This document shows, in pieces, positions 10,601-21,431 of a DNA stretch of 64,000 bases (the stretch's first letter is position 1; each line of letters opens with the position of its first letter). The notes beneath the pieces are model-generated. The model was not told the DNA's origin. It did no database searches and saw nothing but the letters and a program-made list of their open reading frames with translations. The position numbers were made by a program, and so were the translations under genes. This DNA is from Tomocerus qinae (Eukaryota; Arthropoda; Collembola; Entomobryomorpha; Tomoceridae). The stretch spans positions 2,294,001-2,358,000 of the forward strand of contig CM034546.1 in the NCBI GenBank assembly GCA_020055645.1. Reading direction: 5' to 3'.

Positions 10601-13600
10601 AATCTTTCCTTACGTTTCTGGCGTCTGTTTTTGATTTATAGGCGATGCTTATGCTGGGCTTGTTACTTTCTGGAAATCATTGTATCAGCAAGAATTGACA
10701 CAATTTGGGGGAAGAAAAGGAAATGGCGGGAAACCAAATCTATTTCAAATTTTCTCATCCCTTTTTGGAGCAGCTTTTGATTTTTATTGTACAGTAACAA
10801 AGTTCGCCTTTGATTATATCTACAATCCCAGTAGACTCTACGATGAAAATGATTGGCACTCAAGAAAAACGGGCACAGAGAATATTCATACAAATTTTCC
10901 GCCAATTCAGACATCGTTAGTGAAAGAGATCTCTTCCAAATGTAAAATCAGCATAACTACCGTCCTGATGGCAATTATCACGGGAGGATTTCGGAGAATG
11001 ATGGAGGCCAATGGATTGAAAACTCCAAAACATATGCGCATCGCTTATTCACTTCCTCTGCCTAATCATCCTGATCGACTCACTACTTTATCGTAAGCCT
11101 GAAAAAACTGTTAAGCAGGGATCGGAAAAACCAAAAACAATTTCTGAAGGGTGTCATTAAGCCAATTCAGCCCTGATTAAATAACTTTCATGCACTGTGC
11201 ACATAAATAATCAGGAGTCTGAAAGTTTTAATTATATTCCTCAACTTTTAGGTCGGTCACTATCTTTGATTTTAATTTGGACCATCCTGTAGAAGGGAAA
11301 CGACTAGAAATGAATGAAAAACGTTTAAAGCTGGGGACTAGATGGTCGATTTTATTTGCACTTCCTTTCATGTCATTTTTCTTGGATCCCTGGCCTCTGG
11401 CCTGGAAATGGAACTTCCCAGCCGAATCTTATTCAATTTCAATCAGCTCCTTCATTGCTAATGCTGCAATCCCAACACCAATCTCGGGAGAGGTGGAATT
11501 TTTGGGATGCCGCCTAGCTAGGGTTTATGGCGCCTGCGAACAATCTGGTCCAAAGACGAATGCGCGTAAGATTATCTAAATAGTATCCCATTTTTATTAG
11601 GGAATTCGGTAAAGTATTTTCGGTGATTTTTGGAAAGCATTCAAAAAATAAAACACCCAATAAATTTATGGAACTGGATTCAATCTTTCAGCAACGGTGG
11701 TCGTTGTGGTGAAATACAAAGATGGGTTCTTTATGGATTACGCCATACAACGTCACCTTTTAAAGAACGAAGACCAAATTTACGAAATTGAAAGCTATGT
11801 TTTAGAAGAATTAGCTCATCTCAGAAAGCGTTTATTGGGAACAGCGTAAAAACCTCCTAAACCAGCAAGCTCCTGGCAATCCTGAAATAAATAACCTGTC
11901 TATGAAGAATCTCTTCAATCAAGAAGACTGCAAAATTAAGACATTACAACCTAATAAATTCGAAATGCAAGTTATTTGTTATTATTTACATTAGTTTTTA
12001 AAGCTTTTTGTAAATAATAGTGTTTCTTAATAAAACAGCCCCAAACAGTGTTTAAGGGATTTGCTAATTTCCAAAAAGTTACAAAAATTATATTTAAAGC
12101 GCTCCAGGAAATTTTTTGGATTAGACGGAGGGAAGTCTTATACTCTTTTACTACCCTGCGTAGTCATTCTTTATTATTGACGCATGCACATTCCTGTTGT
12201 TTTTCTTTCCTGCGAACGGAAGACGATTTTAGTAATAAGGAAAACAAACAATATTTTTAATAAAAACTTGTTAAGATTTTTGAGATATGTATTAAAAATT
12301 TAGAATTTTGTGCATGTGCATGTGCAAGTCTTAATGTGCATGTGTTAATGTGCATGTCCCAAATGAATTTATGCTCATTACAGCCATATTTACACTTTAC
12401 TGTACAGGCTATATAACGGAAGTTAATTTAAGAATTATCGGTATCAGAGTGGCAGCTAACCGTTTGAACGATTTCTTTTGGTTGTGGCACGCTACGGCTA
12501 TGATTCAGACTCGAAATTGGTATTATGTCATTAATATAGCTAACAATTTTAAAGATTAATATTATTATTTAGGCCACATGCCATGGAATGAATATGTTTT
12601 TATGTATAGATATACTTTTTTATTCTAATTCAATGTCCGAAAGACAACCTCCGCGCAATTAATGTTGCTATTTTGTTTATTTTATATTATGAAACCCAAC
12701 AAACTAACCCTGTCCAGAGAGTGAAGGAGGCTAAATAGGTTAAATGGTATCAATCATAATAATATAATTGGATTTTCTGGAAATCCACCTTCATGCACGT
12801 ATTGCTTCCTAATTTGTTTTTCGGTAAACTTATTGTTACTTATGACTACGACAATAATAGTCCCATCAACCCAGTCAACAATCATCCTCCTTTTAGAGGG
12901 AAATTCTCAGATGGTAAAATTGCACTGTCATTAGGCTACACAGACACATACAAACAAACTGGAAATTTGGGGAAAACTAGACATTTGGGGAAAACTGGAA
13001 ATTTGGGCAAAACTAGACATTTGGGGGAAAATAGAAAATTGGGAAGAAACTGAAAAATTTGAGTAAAAATGGAGGGCAAAACTAGAAATTTTGGAATAAA
13101 ATGGAAGTTTGGGGAAAACTGGAAATTTTTTTAAAAAAACTCAGAAGAAGGCGTGGGTGTGATTCCTAGGCGGAGCTAAAAAATGGGAAATTAGAAAGTG
13201 GGAGGAGCTTGTTACTGTGAAAACTTAAATTTTTGTGATGCCTGACCACTACGTGATGTAAATGTAAGTTGTAGGTTAAAGCAATCGCAGCGCAAAGCGA
13301 ATAATATTATACAAACACCAAAACCAGCATAAGTTAGAATGTATTAGGCTAATTCTCTATTATAAAAGTCTAGTGATTAAATAAGGTCCAAGCTGTATGT
13401 AGTTTAATTACCTGATTCTCTGCCGCCCGAGTATCGTAACCAACTTGAGCGTTGCATTGATATTGATTTGTACTGCGCTTTATTGTCGTGTAATGCCTTG
13501 AATCGTCACTGCTGGTGACTTCCGTGAATGTTAAGCACTGTACTTGTGTATTTCCTTGTTGTTTTTTTAGACATCTCTCTAAATCATCCATTCCACTTCT

Positions 13601-14269
13601 TGTCCTATATTTCACTCCATCTACAAATAATTAGACATACTCAAAACATGATATTAGTTCAAACGTTATCAATCATTGATTATTTAATTTTTAGTATTAA
13701 CATCAACATAAGCATTAGACAACGTTTTGTTGCGATTTAAATTACAAAAATCGTGTGGATCGTAGGAAAAAATTAACAAGGATTTTACACAATTGCAAAT
13801 GATATGTCTATTTCTGTGTCACTCTATCCGCAAAAGGGCATGAAGTCTCGCAATATTAACAAAACGTGAGTAGCTCCTGTAGCCAATTTACTCGATCGGA
13901 TATCCGTATCTTATTGATCAAATTACCTGGTGTGTCGTCTAGATATTTGTAGAGTATTGTGTTGTTAGGCCAGACTAAACTTTCAGCTTCGTTAAATCGA
14001 TTTAGGGCTCCTGCTCGAGTATAACTTCGTCGGCTGACAATGTATTTCATGTCAGATTCAACGATTTGTACATAATCAGATTCTAAAAATAATGAAACAA
14101 CTTTAACTTTATAAACTATAAGCAACAAGTAGTTCAGTAATAGAAATATAAATATAGAGCTCACTTTTTTACCTTCAAAGCTATAATCATAATTATCGAC
14201 TTCTGCGCAAATCACAGTGGACAAATGAATTTGGAAAATTAGAACAAAGGAAAAAGAGACAAACTGCAT
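7643..14269 (-). CDS. astacin-family (M12A) zinc metalloprotease, gene 1
   Basis: Secreted zinc endopeptidase. Exons in transcript order: 14173-14269, 13927-14082, 13412-13620, 8995-9130, 8166-8308, 7820-7913 (or to 7923), 7643-7740, giving about 310 residues. Exon 1 encodes a signal peptide ([20 protein letters not shown]). Exon 2 ends a short propeptide and starts the mature domain ([14 protein letters not shown]). Exon 4 carries the zinc motif [19 protein letters not shown]. Exon 5 carries the Met-turn YESIMQY. No CUB or EGF domain follows, so it is a short astacin. Intron 3 is 4.3 kb and contains a complete opposite-strand acyltransferase gene. Compared with astacin gene 2, exon 6 has one extra base if the homologous acceptor (exon start 7923) is used. 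An alternative acceptor giving an exon start at 7913 restores frame and drops three codons. The gene may therefore be active with a shifted splice site, or decaying. Confidence 0.85.
8400..8800. repeat. dispersed repeat inside astacin-1 intron 4
   Basis: The stretch contains CTGTCTGTCTGGTCCGGCAA followed by GAACGATAACTTTCGAACAG. This pattern of pyrimidine-rich CTGTCTG followed by an 'acgataactttcgaa'-type box recurs in weaker form near 51690-51740 (GTCCGTACGTCCGTCC, then CACGATCACTTTCAAATG). It looks like an old interspersed repeat family of unknown class. Its borders are not visible. Confidence 0.3.
9731..11849 (+). CDS. WS/DGAT-like O-acyltransferase, nested in the astacin-1 intron
   Basis: Predicted acyl-CoA-dependent O-acyltransferase of the wax-ester synthase/diacylglycerol acyltransferase type, which would make neutral lipids. 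Exons 9731-10364, 10642-11092, 11252-11565 and 11692-11849 join in phase to 518 residues. Two hydrophobic segments lie at about residues 15-53. The active-site HHxxxD motif is split by intron 1: exon 1 ends TRNHHCIG and exon 2 starts with the completing glycine and [10 protein letters not shown], so the motif reads HHCIGDA instead of the usual HHxxxDG. The C-terminal half carries [11 protein letters not shown] and [18 protein letters not shown], where the family has its conserved C-terminal domain, then [16 protein letters not shown]. It lies on the strand opposite its host gene and is entirely intronic. AATAAA follows at 11886-11891 and 12029-12034. The family is best known from bacteria and plants, so ancient transfer is possible. 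Substrate cannot be told. Confidence 0.75.
10387..10440. repeat. hairpin in intron 1 of the acyltransferase gene
   Basis: ATTCATTTAG at 10387-10396 is exactly inverted at 10431-10440 (CTAAATGAAT), with an inner CCCCAGTTGGGG palindrome. It may be a minute MITE remnant or an intronic structure. Confidence 0.5.
11850..12950. other. non-coding remainder of astacin-1 intron 3
   Basis: This is the 3' flank of the nested acyltransferase gene. It holds polyadenylation hexamers and a small GTGCATGTGCATGTG-type repeat at about 12310-12358. No further gene is supported. Confidence 0.45.
12955..13125. repeat. degenerate minisatellite of about 16-18 bp
   Basis: Imperfect units of the form GGAAATTTGGGGAAAACT alternate with GACATTTGGGGAAAACT, so a higher-order period of about 34 bp is visible at first and decays rightward. 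An open frame across it (repeating Gly-Lys-Thr and Asn-Leu) is a by-product. It lies in intron 3 of astacin gene 1, between the nested gene and exon 3. Confidence 0.75.
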
Positions 14270-14549
14270 TTTATGTCAGCAGTCTTTCGTTTTCCGAATT
14301 CAATTTTTTTAAATTATTATTGTTGGTTAGGAACAGATTAAAATAACTTATTTTATTGTGCTACTTATTACAGTAAAGAAAGTAAGTGATAAATTGCTGT
14401 TTTAAATCTTGGTTTATATACAGAGGAAACAAAATGCCAAAGTGAATTAAAACTGCATAAACAAAACAATGTATTGAGATGTTTCCTTCAAATTGTTGCA
14501 AAAACAGTTGAATAGTGACATATACTTACATGTATTCATATATTCATAT

Positions 14550-14761
14550 ACCTAGGTCAGTGTTTGACTAGCCACCGGCTAGGGGCTTAAATGGTAGTGG
14601 CTAAAATGGTTTTCAACCTGGTTAATGAGTTTTGGCCAGTGCCTAAAATTAAAACTCATGTAAATTTGACCATGACCATTTTAGCCATTTTAGCCGTCTA
14701 AAATGGCCTCCTGGTTGGCTAAAGTGTAAAAAACCCGACTAACTAAAACACTGAACTAAGT
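14550..14761. mobile_element. 196-bp hAT-type MITE
   Basis: The element spans 14558-14753. It starts CAGTGTTTGACTAG and ends with the inverted counterpart (CAGTGTTTTAGTTAG, read inward). CAGTGTTT is a common hAT terminus. The flanking 8-mers ACCTAGGT (14550-14557) and AACTAAGT (14754-14761) match at six of eight positions, as an old 8-bp target duplication would. Inside are several short inverted copies of TAAAATGG/CCATTTTA. It lies upstream of astacin gene 1. Confidence 0.6.
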
Positions 14762-15142
14762 ATTATTATTTCTTTTATATTGACAGTTCTGCATTACAAT
14801 GGTGTAACTGTATAAAAGACATGAACACAACTTTTAATTGATTGTAATATCAATGTAAGTATGTAAGTGTATTATGGTTTTGTGGCAGGATCTAAATAGC
14901 GAAACTGAGATGCATGTAAGGATTTCATTTTTTATTCTGCAACTGCTGCATGTCTAGAATTAGCTTCTCAAATTATTAAAACATTTTATATGGTGCCTGA
15001 CCTGTCTGACTGCAAATCAGTGTAAAGTTAGCCAGGTTAATTCAAATAGGTATATATATATATTATTATCTTTCTTTTATCCAATTTCTGACAGGTACGA
15101 AGGTGTGTTGTTAAACTGTTGTTCTGCAGTGTTCAATTCAAT
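14762..15142. other. intergenic AT-rich stretch
   Basis: AT-rich sequence between the small MITE and the Bel/Pao element, including a TATATATATATA run at about 15051. Its last five bases, TCAAT, are the left target duplication of the Bel/Pao element. No gene seen. Confidence 0.4.
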
Positions 15143-15774
15143 TGTTGTCGATCAGTGGTGTGTAAGTAGAAGTAAGATTAGTAAGTAGCATAGGTTAGTC
15201 GGTGCAGTCTAGTGCCATCTGTTATTTATTAAAGCTTGTTTGATTATTGAATTTAGTTAAGATATTCTGTAATAGGCTAATCATTTCAACGAATTTGAAC
15301 TGACCAATAGCAAATAAGACATTACCGTTAAGATTTAGCTTGTAAGCATTTTTGGAATGAACGAGACAGAACTTGTGTAAACGTACGATTGCAAGTGTGT
15401 GCTTTTTGTTCCTCTCGGGAGAGAGATGAATTTTGTGAATTTTCCGAAGAAAATTCAAACTGTTGAAATTAAATAAAGAGTGTTTGTGACCTGTGTGACT
15501 GGAATACTGTCGCGTATTTCTTTTCATTGTCATCGTCACATTTTATCGTCATATTATAGCCTAGTACACACTACACAGTTCGAGATAGGTGACATTAGCT
15601 ATCTTAGTCATCCATCACAGAGTGAAATTAAACCCAGTCAGGCTATTGACTGGTTGGTCCTTCGTCCGTATTGGATAGACAATAGACACCCGAATAGTGC
15701 ATAAACTGAAGCTCTATTTTCCGGACAGGAAAATAGCGTTCTACGGCCAGATAGAGACAAGTCTGGCCGTAACA
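15143..15774 (+). repeat. 5' LTR of the Bel/Pao element
   Basis: 632 bp, starting TGTTGTCGATC and ending GGCCGTAACA. It matches the right-hand copy throughout where compared by eye. Confidence 0.95.
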
Positions 15775-15881
15775 TTGGTCCTTCGAGCCGGATCGTTGAC
15801 GGACTGTCGACAAGTGCAACCAGCCTGTAAGTGAAAGTGAAATTTTGTGAACTTTAATCCACAATTCGAGAAGAAGTGAAA

Positions 15882-18800
15882 ATGGAAGGGAGTCGCAAAA
15901 GCATCCGAAATCCACCCGCCATAGACAGGTACGGTGAAGTTATTCCGACCGTCCCCAGAAAGAGGAAAGGGAAGAAACCAGCAATCGTGGACGATGCCAA
16001 CAGTGAAACCGGAAGCCGCCTGACAGGAAAAAGTAAGGCTTCCAGAGCCAGTTCAATTCAACGACGGAAGTTAGAAGCAGAAGTTCAAGCGATGAACGAA
16101 CTCTCAGGAATTGAAGACGAACTTTCTGCTATTGAAATAATTAAATTGGAGCGGAAAAAGCTGTTGGCCCAGAAAAAATTGGAGCTTGAAAAAATCATCC
16201 TCGAAGAAGAAGGTGGTGATGAATCAGATGATGAAGATTCTCAAAAGTTGAGTGACGAAGACGACGAAGAGAAAGTGCAAGAGTGGCTACAGAAAGATGG
16301 AAGAAAATCAGATTGTAGTTCATTAAATTCTGAAGAAAGAAAAGAAATGAATAAATGGTATCAAACTGAACAGGAAGAAGAAAAGGTACGTCCTCCGTCT
16401 CCAAGTGTCACTCCAGCCACCGAAATGAAAATGATGACTCAGGCCATGACTAAGATGTTTGAGGCCATGGAGAATCGAATGGCAGGGACCCCGAAGGAGC
16501 CCCAAGGCATGAACAAATACCTGGCACGACAGACCGTCGCGAAGGAGTTGCCCATCTTCACCGGAGACCCTGTGGAATGGCCAAATTTCATCAGCCAGTA
16601 CAAGTCGACAACCGAAGCCTGCGAGTTCAGCAATATTGAAAATATTGCCCGTCTTCAGAAGAGCCTAAAAGGTAAGGCAAAAGACGCAGTGCAGTGCATG
16701 TTGGCTGTTCCCGAGAAACTCCCGGAAGTCATGCAGTGTCTCGAAGAGAACTTTGGCAGACCGGAAGTGATCCTCAAGATGTTGACTCAGAGAGCTGAAC
16801 AAATGATGAGTGTTCGAGATGAGAAGCCCGACGCCCTCATGGATTTAGCAAATGCAGTAAGAAATCTCACATCTACTGCAGAAATATTGAAGAAAACCGA
16901 ATATCTCAGTAACCCCTACCTGATGGAGAAGTTGACGGAGAAACTGTCACCAGCCATGAGAAGGGAGTGGGGACTGAAAGTCATTGACACTGAAGAAGGA
17001 ACTGCAAGACTAAAAGAATTCTCGTCTTGGTTGAACCGAATGGCCAAGGCAGTTAGAGCCGTGTCTACGTCGCAATTTTCCTCTTGTAGTACCGAAGAGA
17101 AAAAACAGAAACACACCAGAGGTCGTGAAAAATGGCGAGGTGAAATGGTGGCAGCGCTAGAGGAAAAAGAAGTCAGTGAAAATTGCTGTGGCTTCTGCAG
17201 AAGATTTGGCCACCATATTACCAGCTGCAGACAATTTGGCAAGAAGTCAGTTGATGAAAGATGGAAACACGTAATGGAGGAAAAGCTTTGTTTTTCCTGC
17301 CTTGAGTTTGGACACAGATCTGAAAACTGTCCGAAGAAAAAGAAATGCGGAAAGGACGGATGCGAAGTGTTCCACCACAATGCTCTTCACCCCAAGAAAA
17401 GAGAAACCCCGACTCAGCGGAAGGAACTCGAAGTTCCAAATCAAGTGTCACACACCTTTGAAGACTGTGGAAAAGTTCCCTTATGTGTGTTACCTGTGAC
17501 TGTCAGTGGCCCTAAAGGTGAATTTCAAACATATGCTATGCTTGATAGTGCTGCAACCGTGACACTCATTGACTCTGAGATTGCATCTAAGATTGGCTCA
17601 TCTGGACAGAAACGACCTTTGAAGATTCAATGGATCGATTCAAAAACCAATACAGAATCAGAATCAATGGAAGTGAAATTGAAAATCAAAGGAGCCAATA
17701 ATCATGTGTTCAATTGTGACAATTTTCAGACAGTGAATAGTTTATCCTTACCTGTGGAGAATGTCAACGTAAGGAAAATTAAATCGAATTGGAGACACCT
17801 GAGACGAGCCTGTCTTCCAAATTTAGAAAATGCGAAGCCGAAAATCTTAATCGGACTGAACAACGCACACCTAATTGTCCCGTTGGAGGTTTTGGAAGGT
17901 CCTGGAAATGCTCCAATCGCTGTGAAGACAAGGCTAGGTTGGGCACTATATGGAAAGTCCAGCGAGTATCGTGGTCGAGTTGATCACGGATTTGTTTGTC
18001 ACGTGTTTCGGAGCCCCGACGATGAATTACATCAAATGGTAAAAAATTCATTCAGAATAGAGGAACTTGGTGTCAAGATCTCCGATGACAATTTGATGTC
18101 CAAGGAAGACAAGCGGACTCAGGAAATTACTGAGAAGACCACCCGAAGAATTCAAGGTGGATGGGAAACAGGATTGCTCTGGAAAGAAGACGATGTGAAA
18201 CTACCAGAAAGTAAAACCATGGCCCTCAATCGTCTATATTCCATCGAAAGAAAAATGGACAAAAATTCAGTATTTGCTGACCAGTACTGTGCCAAGATTC
18301 AGGAATATTTGGCAAAAGGTTTTGTGCGAAAATTATCGGATGTAGAAGTAACCCGGAGTGACCCGAAGACATGGTACCTACCTCACTTTGCAGTTTTCAA
18401 TCCCAATAAACCGAAGAAAATCCGACTTGTATTTGATGCTGCAGCCAAGTCTCGAGGAGTGAGTTTGAACGACAAATTACTTAAAGGGATTGATTTGTTG
18501 AAGCCTCTACCTGCTGTTATTTGTAAGTTTCGACAAAAACGTATTGCATTCGGAGCGGACATAAAGGATATGTTCCACCGTGTCAAGATCAGAAAAGAAG
18601 ATCTTGCAGCCCAGCGGTTCCTCTGGAGAGGAATGAATCGAAATGTGCCACCGGATACTTATGTCATGGACGTCATGATATTTGGTGCAGTGTCTTCACC
18701 GTATTCGGCTCAGGAAGTGAAGAACAGGAATGCTCTAACCTTGGATCCTCGTCCTTCTGAAAATGCAATCAGTGCTATAATTGATCGTCACTACATGGAC

Positions 18801-21410
18801 GATTACTTGGACAGCTGCAGCACCGAAGACGAAGCCCAGAAATTAATTCTGGAAGTGGTCGATATCCACAAGGAGGGAGGCTTCGAAATCTGCAACTGGA
18901 TTTGCAGCGACCCGAAAGTCCTTGATGCGTTACCCGAACATCTGCGAGCAATTGGAAAAGAAGCTATAAACCTTGAAGGAGAAAGCAGTACGGGGGAAGT
19001 AGTAACCGAACGAGTTCTTGGCCTTCATTGGGATCCAAACAAGGATGTCTTTCTTTTTACTACTAAGTTGAAGAAAATAGAAGAAAATATAATTAATGGA
19101 ACCAAGAGACCCACTAAGCGAGAAGCTTTGTCGTTAGTGATGTCGGTGTTTGATCCTCTCGGTTTCCTGACCCATCTTACCATTCGTGCGAAAATTCTAC
19201 TGCAGGACGTCTGGCGATCAGAAATCGGATGGGATGATGAGTTGCCACCGGAGCCCCATGAAAAATGGATACGTTGGCTGAATGAGTTGCAGAATATCGA
19301 CAAATTTGAAGTACCCAGATGTTTTCTCCAAAATATCGATGCCGAGACAGAAACCTCGTTACACATATTCTGCGACGCTAGTGAACAAGCCTTCGCAGCA
19401 GTGGCCTATTTAAGGTTCAAGATAGGCAACAAGATTGCGACAGCTTTCGTGATGGCCAAGTCAAGAGTAGCCCCATTGCGACCTGAATCAATTCCAAGGC
19501 TGGAATTGCAAGCCGCTCTTCTAGGATCCCGCATGGCGAAGACTATTTCAGAGTACCTCGAAATAGAAGTCGGAGAAACACATTTCTGGACGGACTCAAA
19601 GACAGTGCTTTGTTGGTTGCGGTCAGATGGACGAAGTTTCAAGCCGTTCGTGGCCCATCGAATTGGGGAAATCCTGGAAAGCACTGAAGTGAAGAACTGG
19701 CACTGGGTGCCCACCAAAGAAAACGTCGCCGACGAGGCCACTCGAGATGGAAATCCGGCTGACACACGGCCTGGGAGCAGATGGTTGAGAGGACCTTCCT
19801 ACTTGTTAAAGGAACCAGAGGAATGGCCCAAAGAATTGTCTATCACAGAAATTAAAGCTGGTGTGAACGAAATGGATCTGGAGCCGAAGAAAATGCTGGT
19901 AGCGAGCATCACATTTGCTCAGGAGGGTCTTCCGGACGTGGCAAGATTTTCATCGTGGCTCAGACTCATCAGAACCACTGCTTGGATGGTACGGTTCACT
20001 GGAAAAGCCCGAAAGCTGAACGTGGAGCATGGTGAACTGTCCGTTAAAGAAATGTTCGATGCCGAAATTCTATGGCTCAGAAAATCTCAAGAGGAAAGTT
20101 TCGCAGCAGAGACAGCTATATTAAGGAAAGGGGAGAAGTTACCTAATTCCAGTCGACTGAAGAGACTTGTTCCTGCACTGAATGACCAGGGCCTGATTGT
20201 GGTACGAGGAAGAATTGACGAAGCCGCCCATTTGGGGTCCCCGTCACATCGACCAATAATTCTGGACCCAAAAAATCCCTATACTATACTGATGTTGCAG
20301 CATATTCATGACAAGGCTGGACACCAGGGGACGGAACGTGTGATGAATGAGCTGCGGCAGACATTTTGGATTATTGATGCTCGAGCAGCTTTGAAGAGGA
20401 CTCAAAAGAATTGTCAAGTATGCAAAGTAAGAAAAACTGTGCCTGTGCAGGTTGAGATGGGGATGCTACCTCACTTCCGTGTAAATCCTCAGCCGAGGCC
20501 TTTTACCTATACTGGATTGGACTACTTTGGCCCTTATGATGTTACAATCGGCCGAAGACATGAAAAAAGATACGGCGCCCTTTTTACGTGCCTGACAACT
20601 AGAGCCGTGCACCTAGAATTGGCAGGAAGTCTTACAACCGATTCTTGCATCATGGCTTTGCGTCGTTTTATGGCAAGAAGAGGATCTCCGAAAGAGATTT
20701 GGTCTGACAACGGGACCAACTTCCATGGAGCAAGAAATGAACTACAGAAGTCGCTTAAGGAACTAGATCAAAGCAAGATAACTAGTGAACTGGCTGTGAA
20801 GGATGTCCAGTGGAAGTTCATACCACCCTCTGCCCCAGAAATGGGAGGGGCCTGGGAACGCCTAGTTCGCTCAGTCAAGAATGCGTTAAATGCAGTGCTA
20901 AATACCCGATCACCGAAGGAGGAAGTTCTACAGACGCTGATGGCAGAAGCGGAGTATTCGGTCAACAGCCGGCCGCTGACACATGTCTCGGATGATCCCA
21001 ACGACAGAGAAAGTTTAACTCCGAATCACTTTCTCCTTGGAGGAAATGGTGGAATGAGGATCGCTGGAGAATTCTCAGAACAAGATTTGTTTACGCGGAA
21101 GGAGTGGAGAATTTCTCAAAAGCTTGCGGACATGTTTTGGCAACGCTGGGTAAAGGAGTACCTGCCCACATTGACCCGAAGAACTAAAGACACAGGGAGC
21201 AAGAGGAACGTGAAAGTCGGAGACTTGGTGTTCATCGCTGATGGGGACCTCAAGCGAAACTCTTGGCCAAGAGGAATCGTAGAAAAGGTTTTTCCGGGGA
21301 AGGATAATGTCGTACGAGTTGTGGAGGTACGGACAAACCAAGGAAACTTTCGGCGACCGATTTCTAAAGTGTGCCTGATCGACGTTGGACTGGAAGTAGA
21401 TGTCCCCTAA
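15882..21410 (+). CDS. Bel/Pao gag-pol polyprotein (element gene)
   Basis: Single ORF of the Bel/Pao element, about 1842 residues from the ATG at 15882. Parts in order: a charged coiled-coil N terminus and gag-like region, two zinc knuckles (CGFCRRFGHHITSC and CFSCLEFGHRSENC), aspartic protease, reverse transcriptase with YMDD, RNase H, an H2C2 integrase zinc-binding region and a DDE integrase core. The order protease, RT, RNase H, integrase is that of the Bel/Pao family. The frame looks whole. Confidence 0.93.
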   Translation: MEGSRKSIRNPPAIDRYGEVIPTVPRKRKGKKPAIVDDANSETGSRLTGKSKASRASSIQRRKLEAEVQAMNELSGIEDELSAIEIIKLERKKLLAQKKLELEKIILEEEGGDESDDEDSQKLSDEDDEEKVQEWLQKDGRKSDCSSLNSEERKEMNKWYQTEQEEEKVRPPSPSVTPATEMKMMTQAMTKMFEAMENRMAGTPKEPQGMNKYLARQTVAKELPIFTGDPVEWPNFISQYKSTTEACEFSNIENIARLQKSLKGKAKDAVQCMLAVPEKLPEVMQCLEENFGRPEVILKMLTQRAEQMMSVRDEKPDALMDLANAVRNLTSTAEILKKTEYLSNPYLMEKLTEKLSPAMRREWGLKVIDTEEGTARLKEFSSWLNRMAKAVRAVSTSQFSSCSTEEKKQKHTRGREKWRGEMVAALEEKEVSENCCGFCRRFGHHITSCRQFGKKSVDERWKHVMEEKLCFSCLEFGHRSENCPKKKKCGKDGCEVFHHNALHPKKRETPTQRKELEVPNQVSHTFEDCGKVPLCVLPVTVSGPKGEFQTYAMLDSAATVTLIDSEIASKIGSSGQKRPLKIQWIDSKTNTESESMEVKLKIKGANNHVFNCDNFQTVNSLSLPVENVNVRKIKSNWRHLRRACLPNLENAKPKILIGLNNAHLIVPLEVLEGPGNAPIAVKTRLGWALYGKSSEYRGRVDHGFVCHVFRSPDDELHQMVKNSFRIEELGVKISDDNLMSKEDKRTQEITEKTTRRIQGGWETGLLWKEDDVKLPESKTMALNRLYSIERKMDKNSVFADQYCAKIQEYLAKGFVRKLSDVEVTRSDPKTWYLPHFAVFNPNKPKKIRLVFDAAAKSRGVSLNDKLLKGIDLLKPLPAVICKFRQKRIAFGADIKDMFHRVKIRKEDLAAQRFLWRGMNRNVPPDTYVMDVMIFGAVSSPYSAQEVKNRNALTLDPRPSENAISAIIDRHYMDDYLDSCSTEDEAQKLILEVVDIHKEGGFEICNWICSDPKVLDALPEHLRAIGKEAINLEGESSTGEVVTERVLGLHWDPNKDVFLFTTKLKKIEENIINGTKRPTKREALSLVMSVFDPLGFLTHLTIRAKILLQDVWRSEIGWDDELPPEPHEKWIRWLNELQNIDKFEVPRCFLQNIDAETETSLHIFCDASEQAFAAVAYLRFKIGNKIATAFVMAKSRVAPLRPESIPRLELQAALLGSRMAKTISEYLEIEVGETHFWTDSKTVLCWLRSDGRSFKPFVAHRIGEILESTEVKNWHWVPTKENVADEATRDGNPADTRPGSRWLRGPSYLLKEPEEWPKELSITEIKAGVNEMDLEPKKMLVASITFAQEGLPDVARFSSWLRLIRTTAWMVRFTGKARKLNVEHGELSVKEMFDAEILWLRKSQEESFAAETAILRKGEKLPNSSRLKRLVPALNDQGLIVVRGRIDEAAHLGSPSHRPIILDPKNPYTILMLQHIHDKAGHQGTERVMNELRQTFWIIDARAALKRTQKNCQVCKVRKTVPVQVEMGMLPHFRVNPQPRPFTYTGLDYFGPYDVTIGRRHEKRYGALFTCLTTRAVHLELAGSLTTDSCIMALRRFMARRGSPKEIWSDNGTNFHGARNELQKSLKELDQSKITSELAVKDVQWKFIPPSAPEMGGAWERLVRSVKNALNAVLNTRSPKEEVLQTLMAEAEYSVNSRPLTHVSDDPNDRESLTPNHFLLGGNGGMRIAGEFSEQDLFTRKEWRISQKLADMFWQRWVKEYLPTLTRRTKDTGSKRNVKVGDLVFIADGDLKRNSWPRGIVEKVFPGKDNVVRVVEVRTNQGNFRRPISKVCLIDVGLEVDVP

Positions 21411-21431
21411 GAGCATCTACTGGGGGAAGTA

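Noticed and set aside
12793-13053. 86-codon ORF with repeating Asn-Leu-Gly-Lys-Thr
   Set aside because: It is a translation of the intronic minisatellite; no start context, splice signals or homologous domain.
15222-15704. 105- and 74-codon ORFs within the LTRs, repeated at 21511-21993
   Set aside because: They lie in LTR sequence, have no domain and occur twice only because the LTRs are duplicated.
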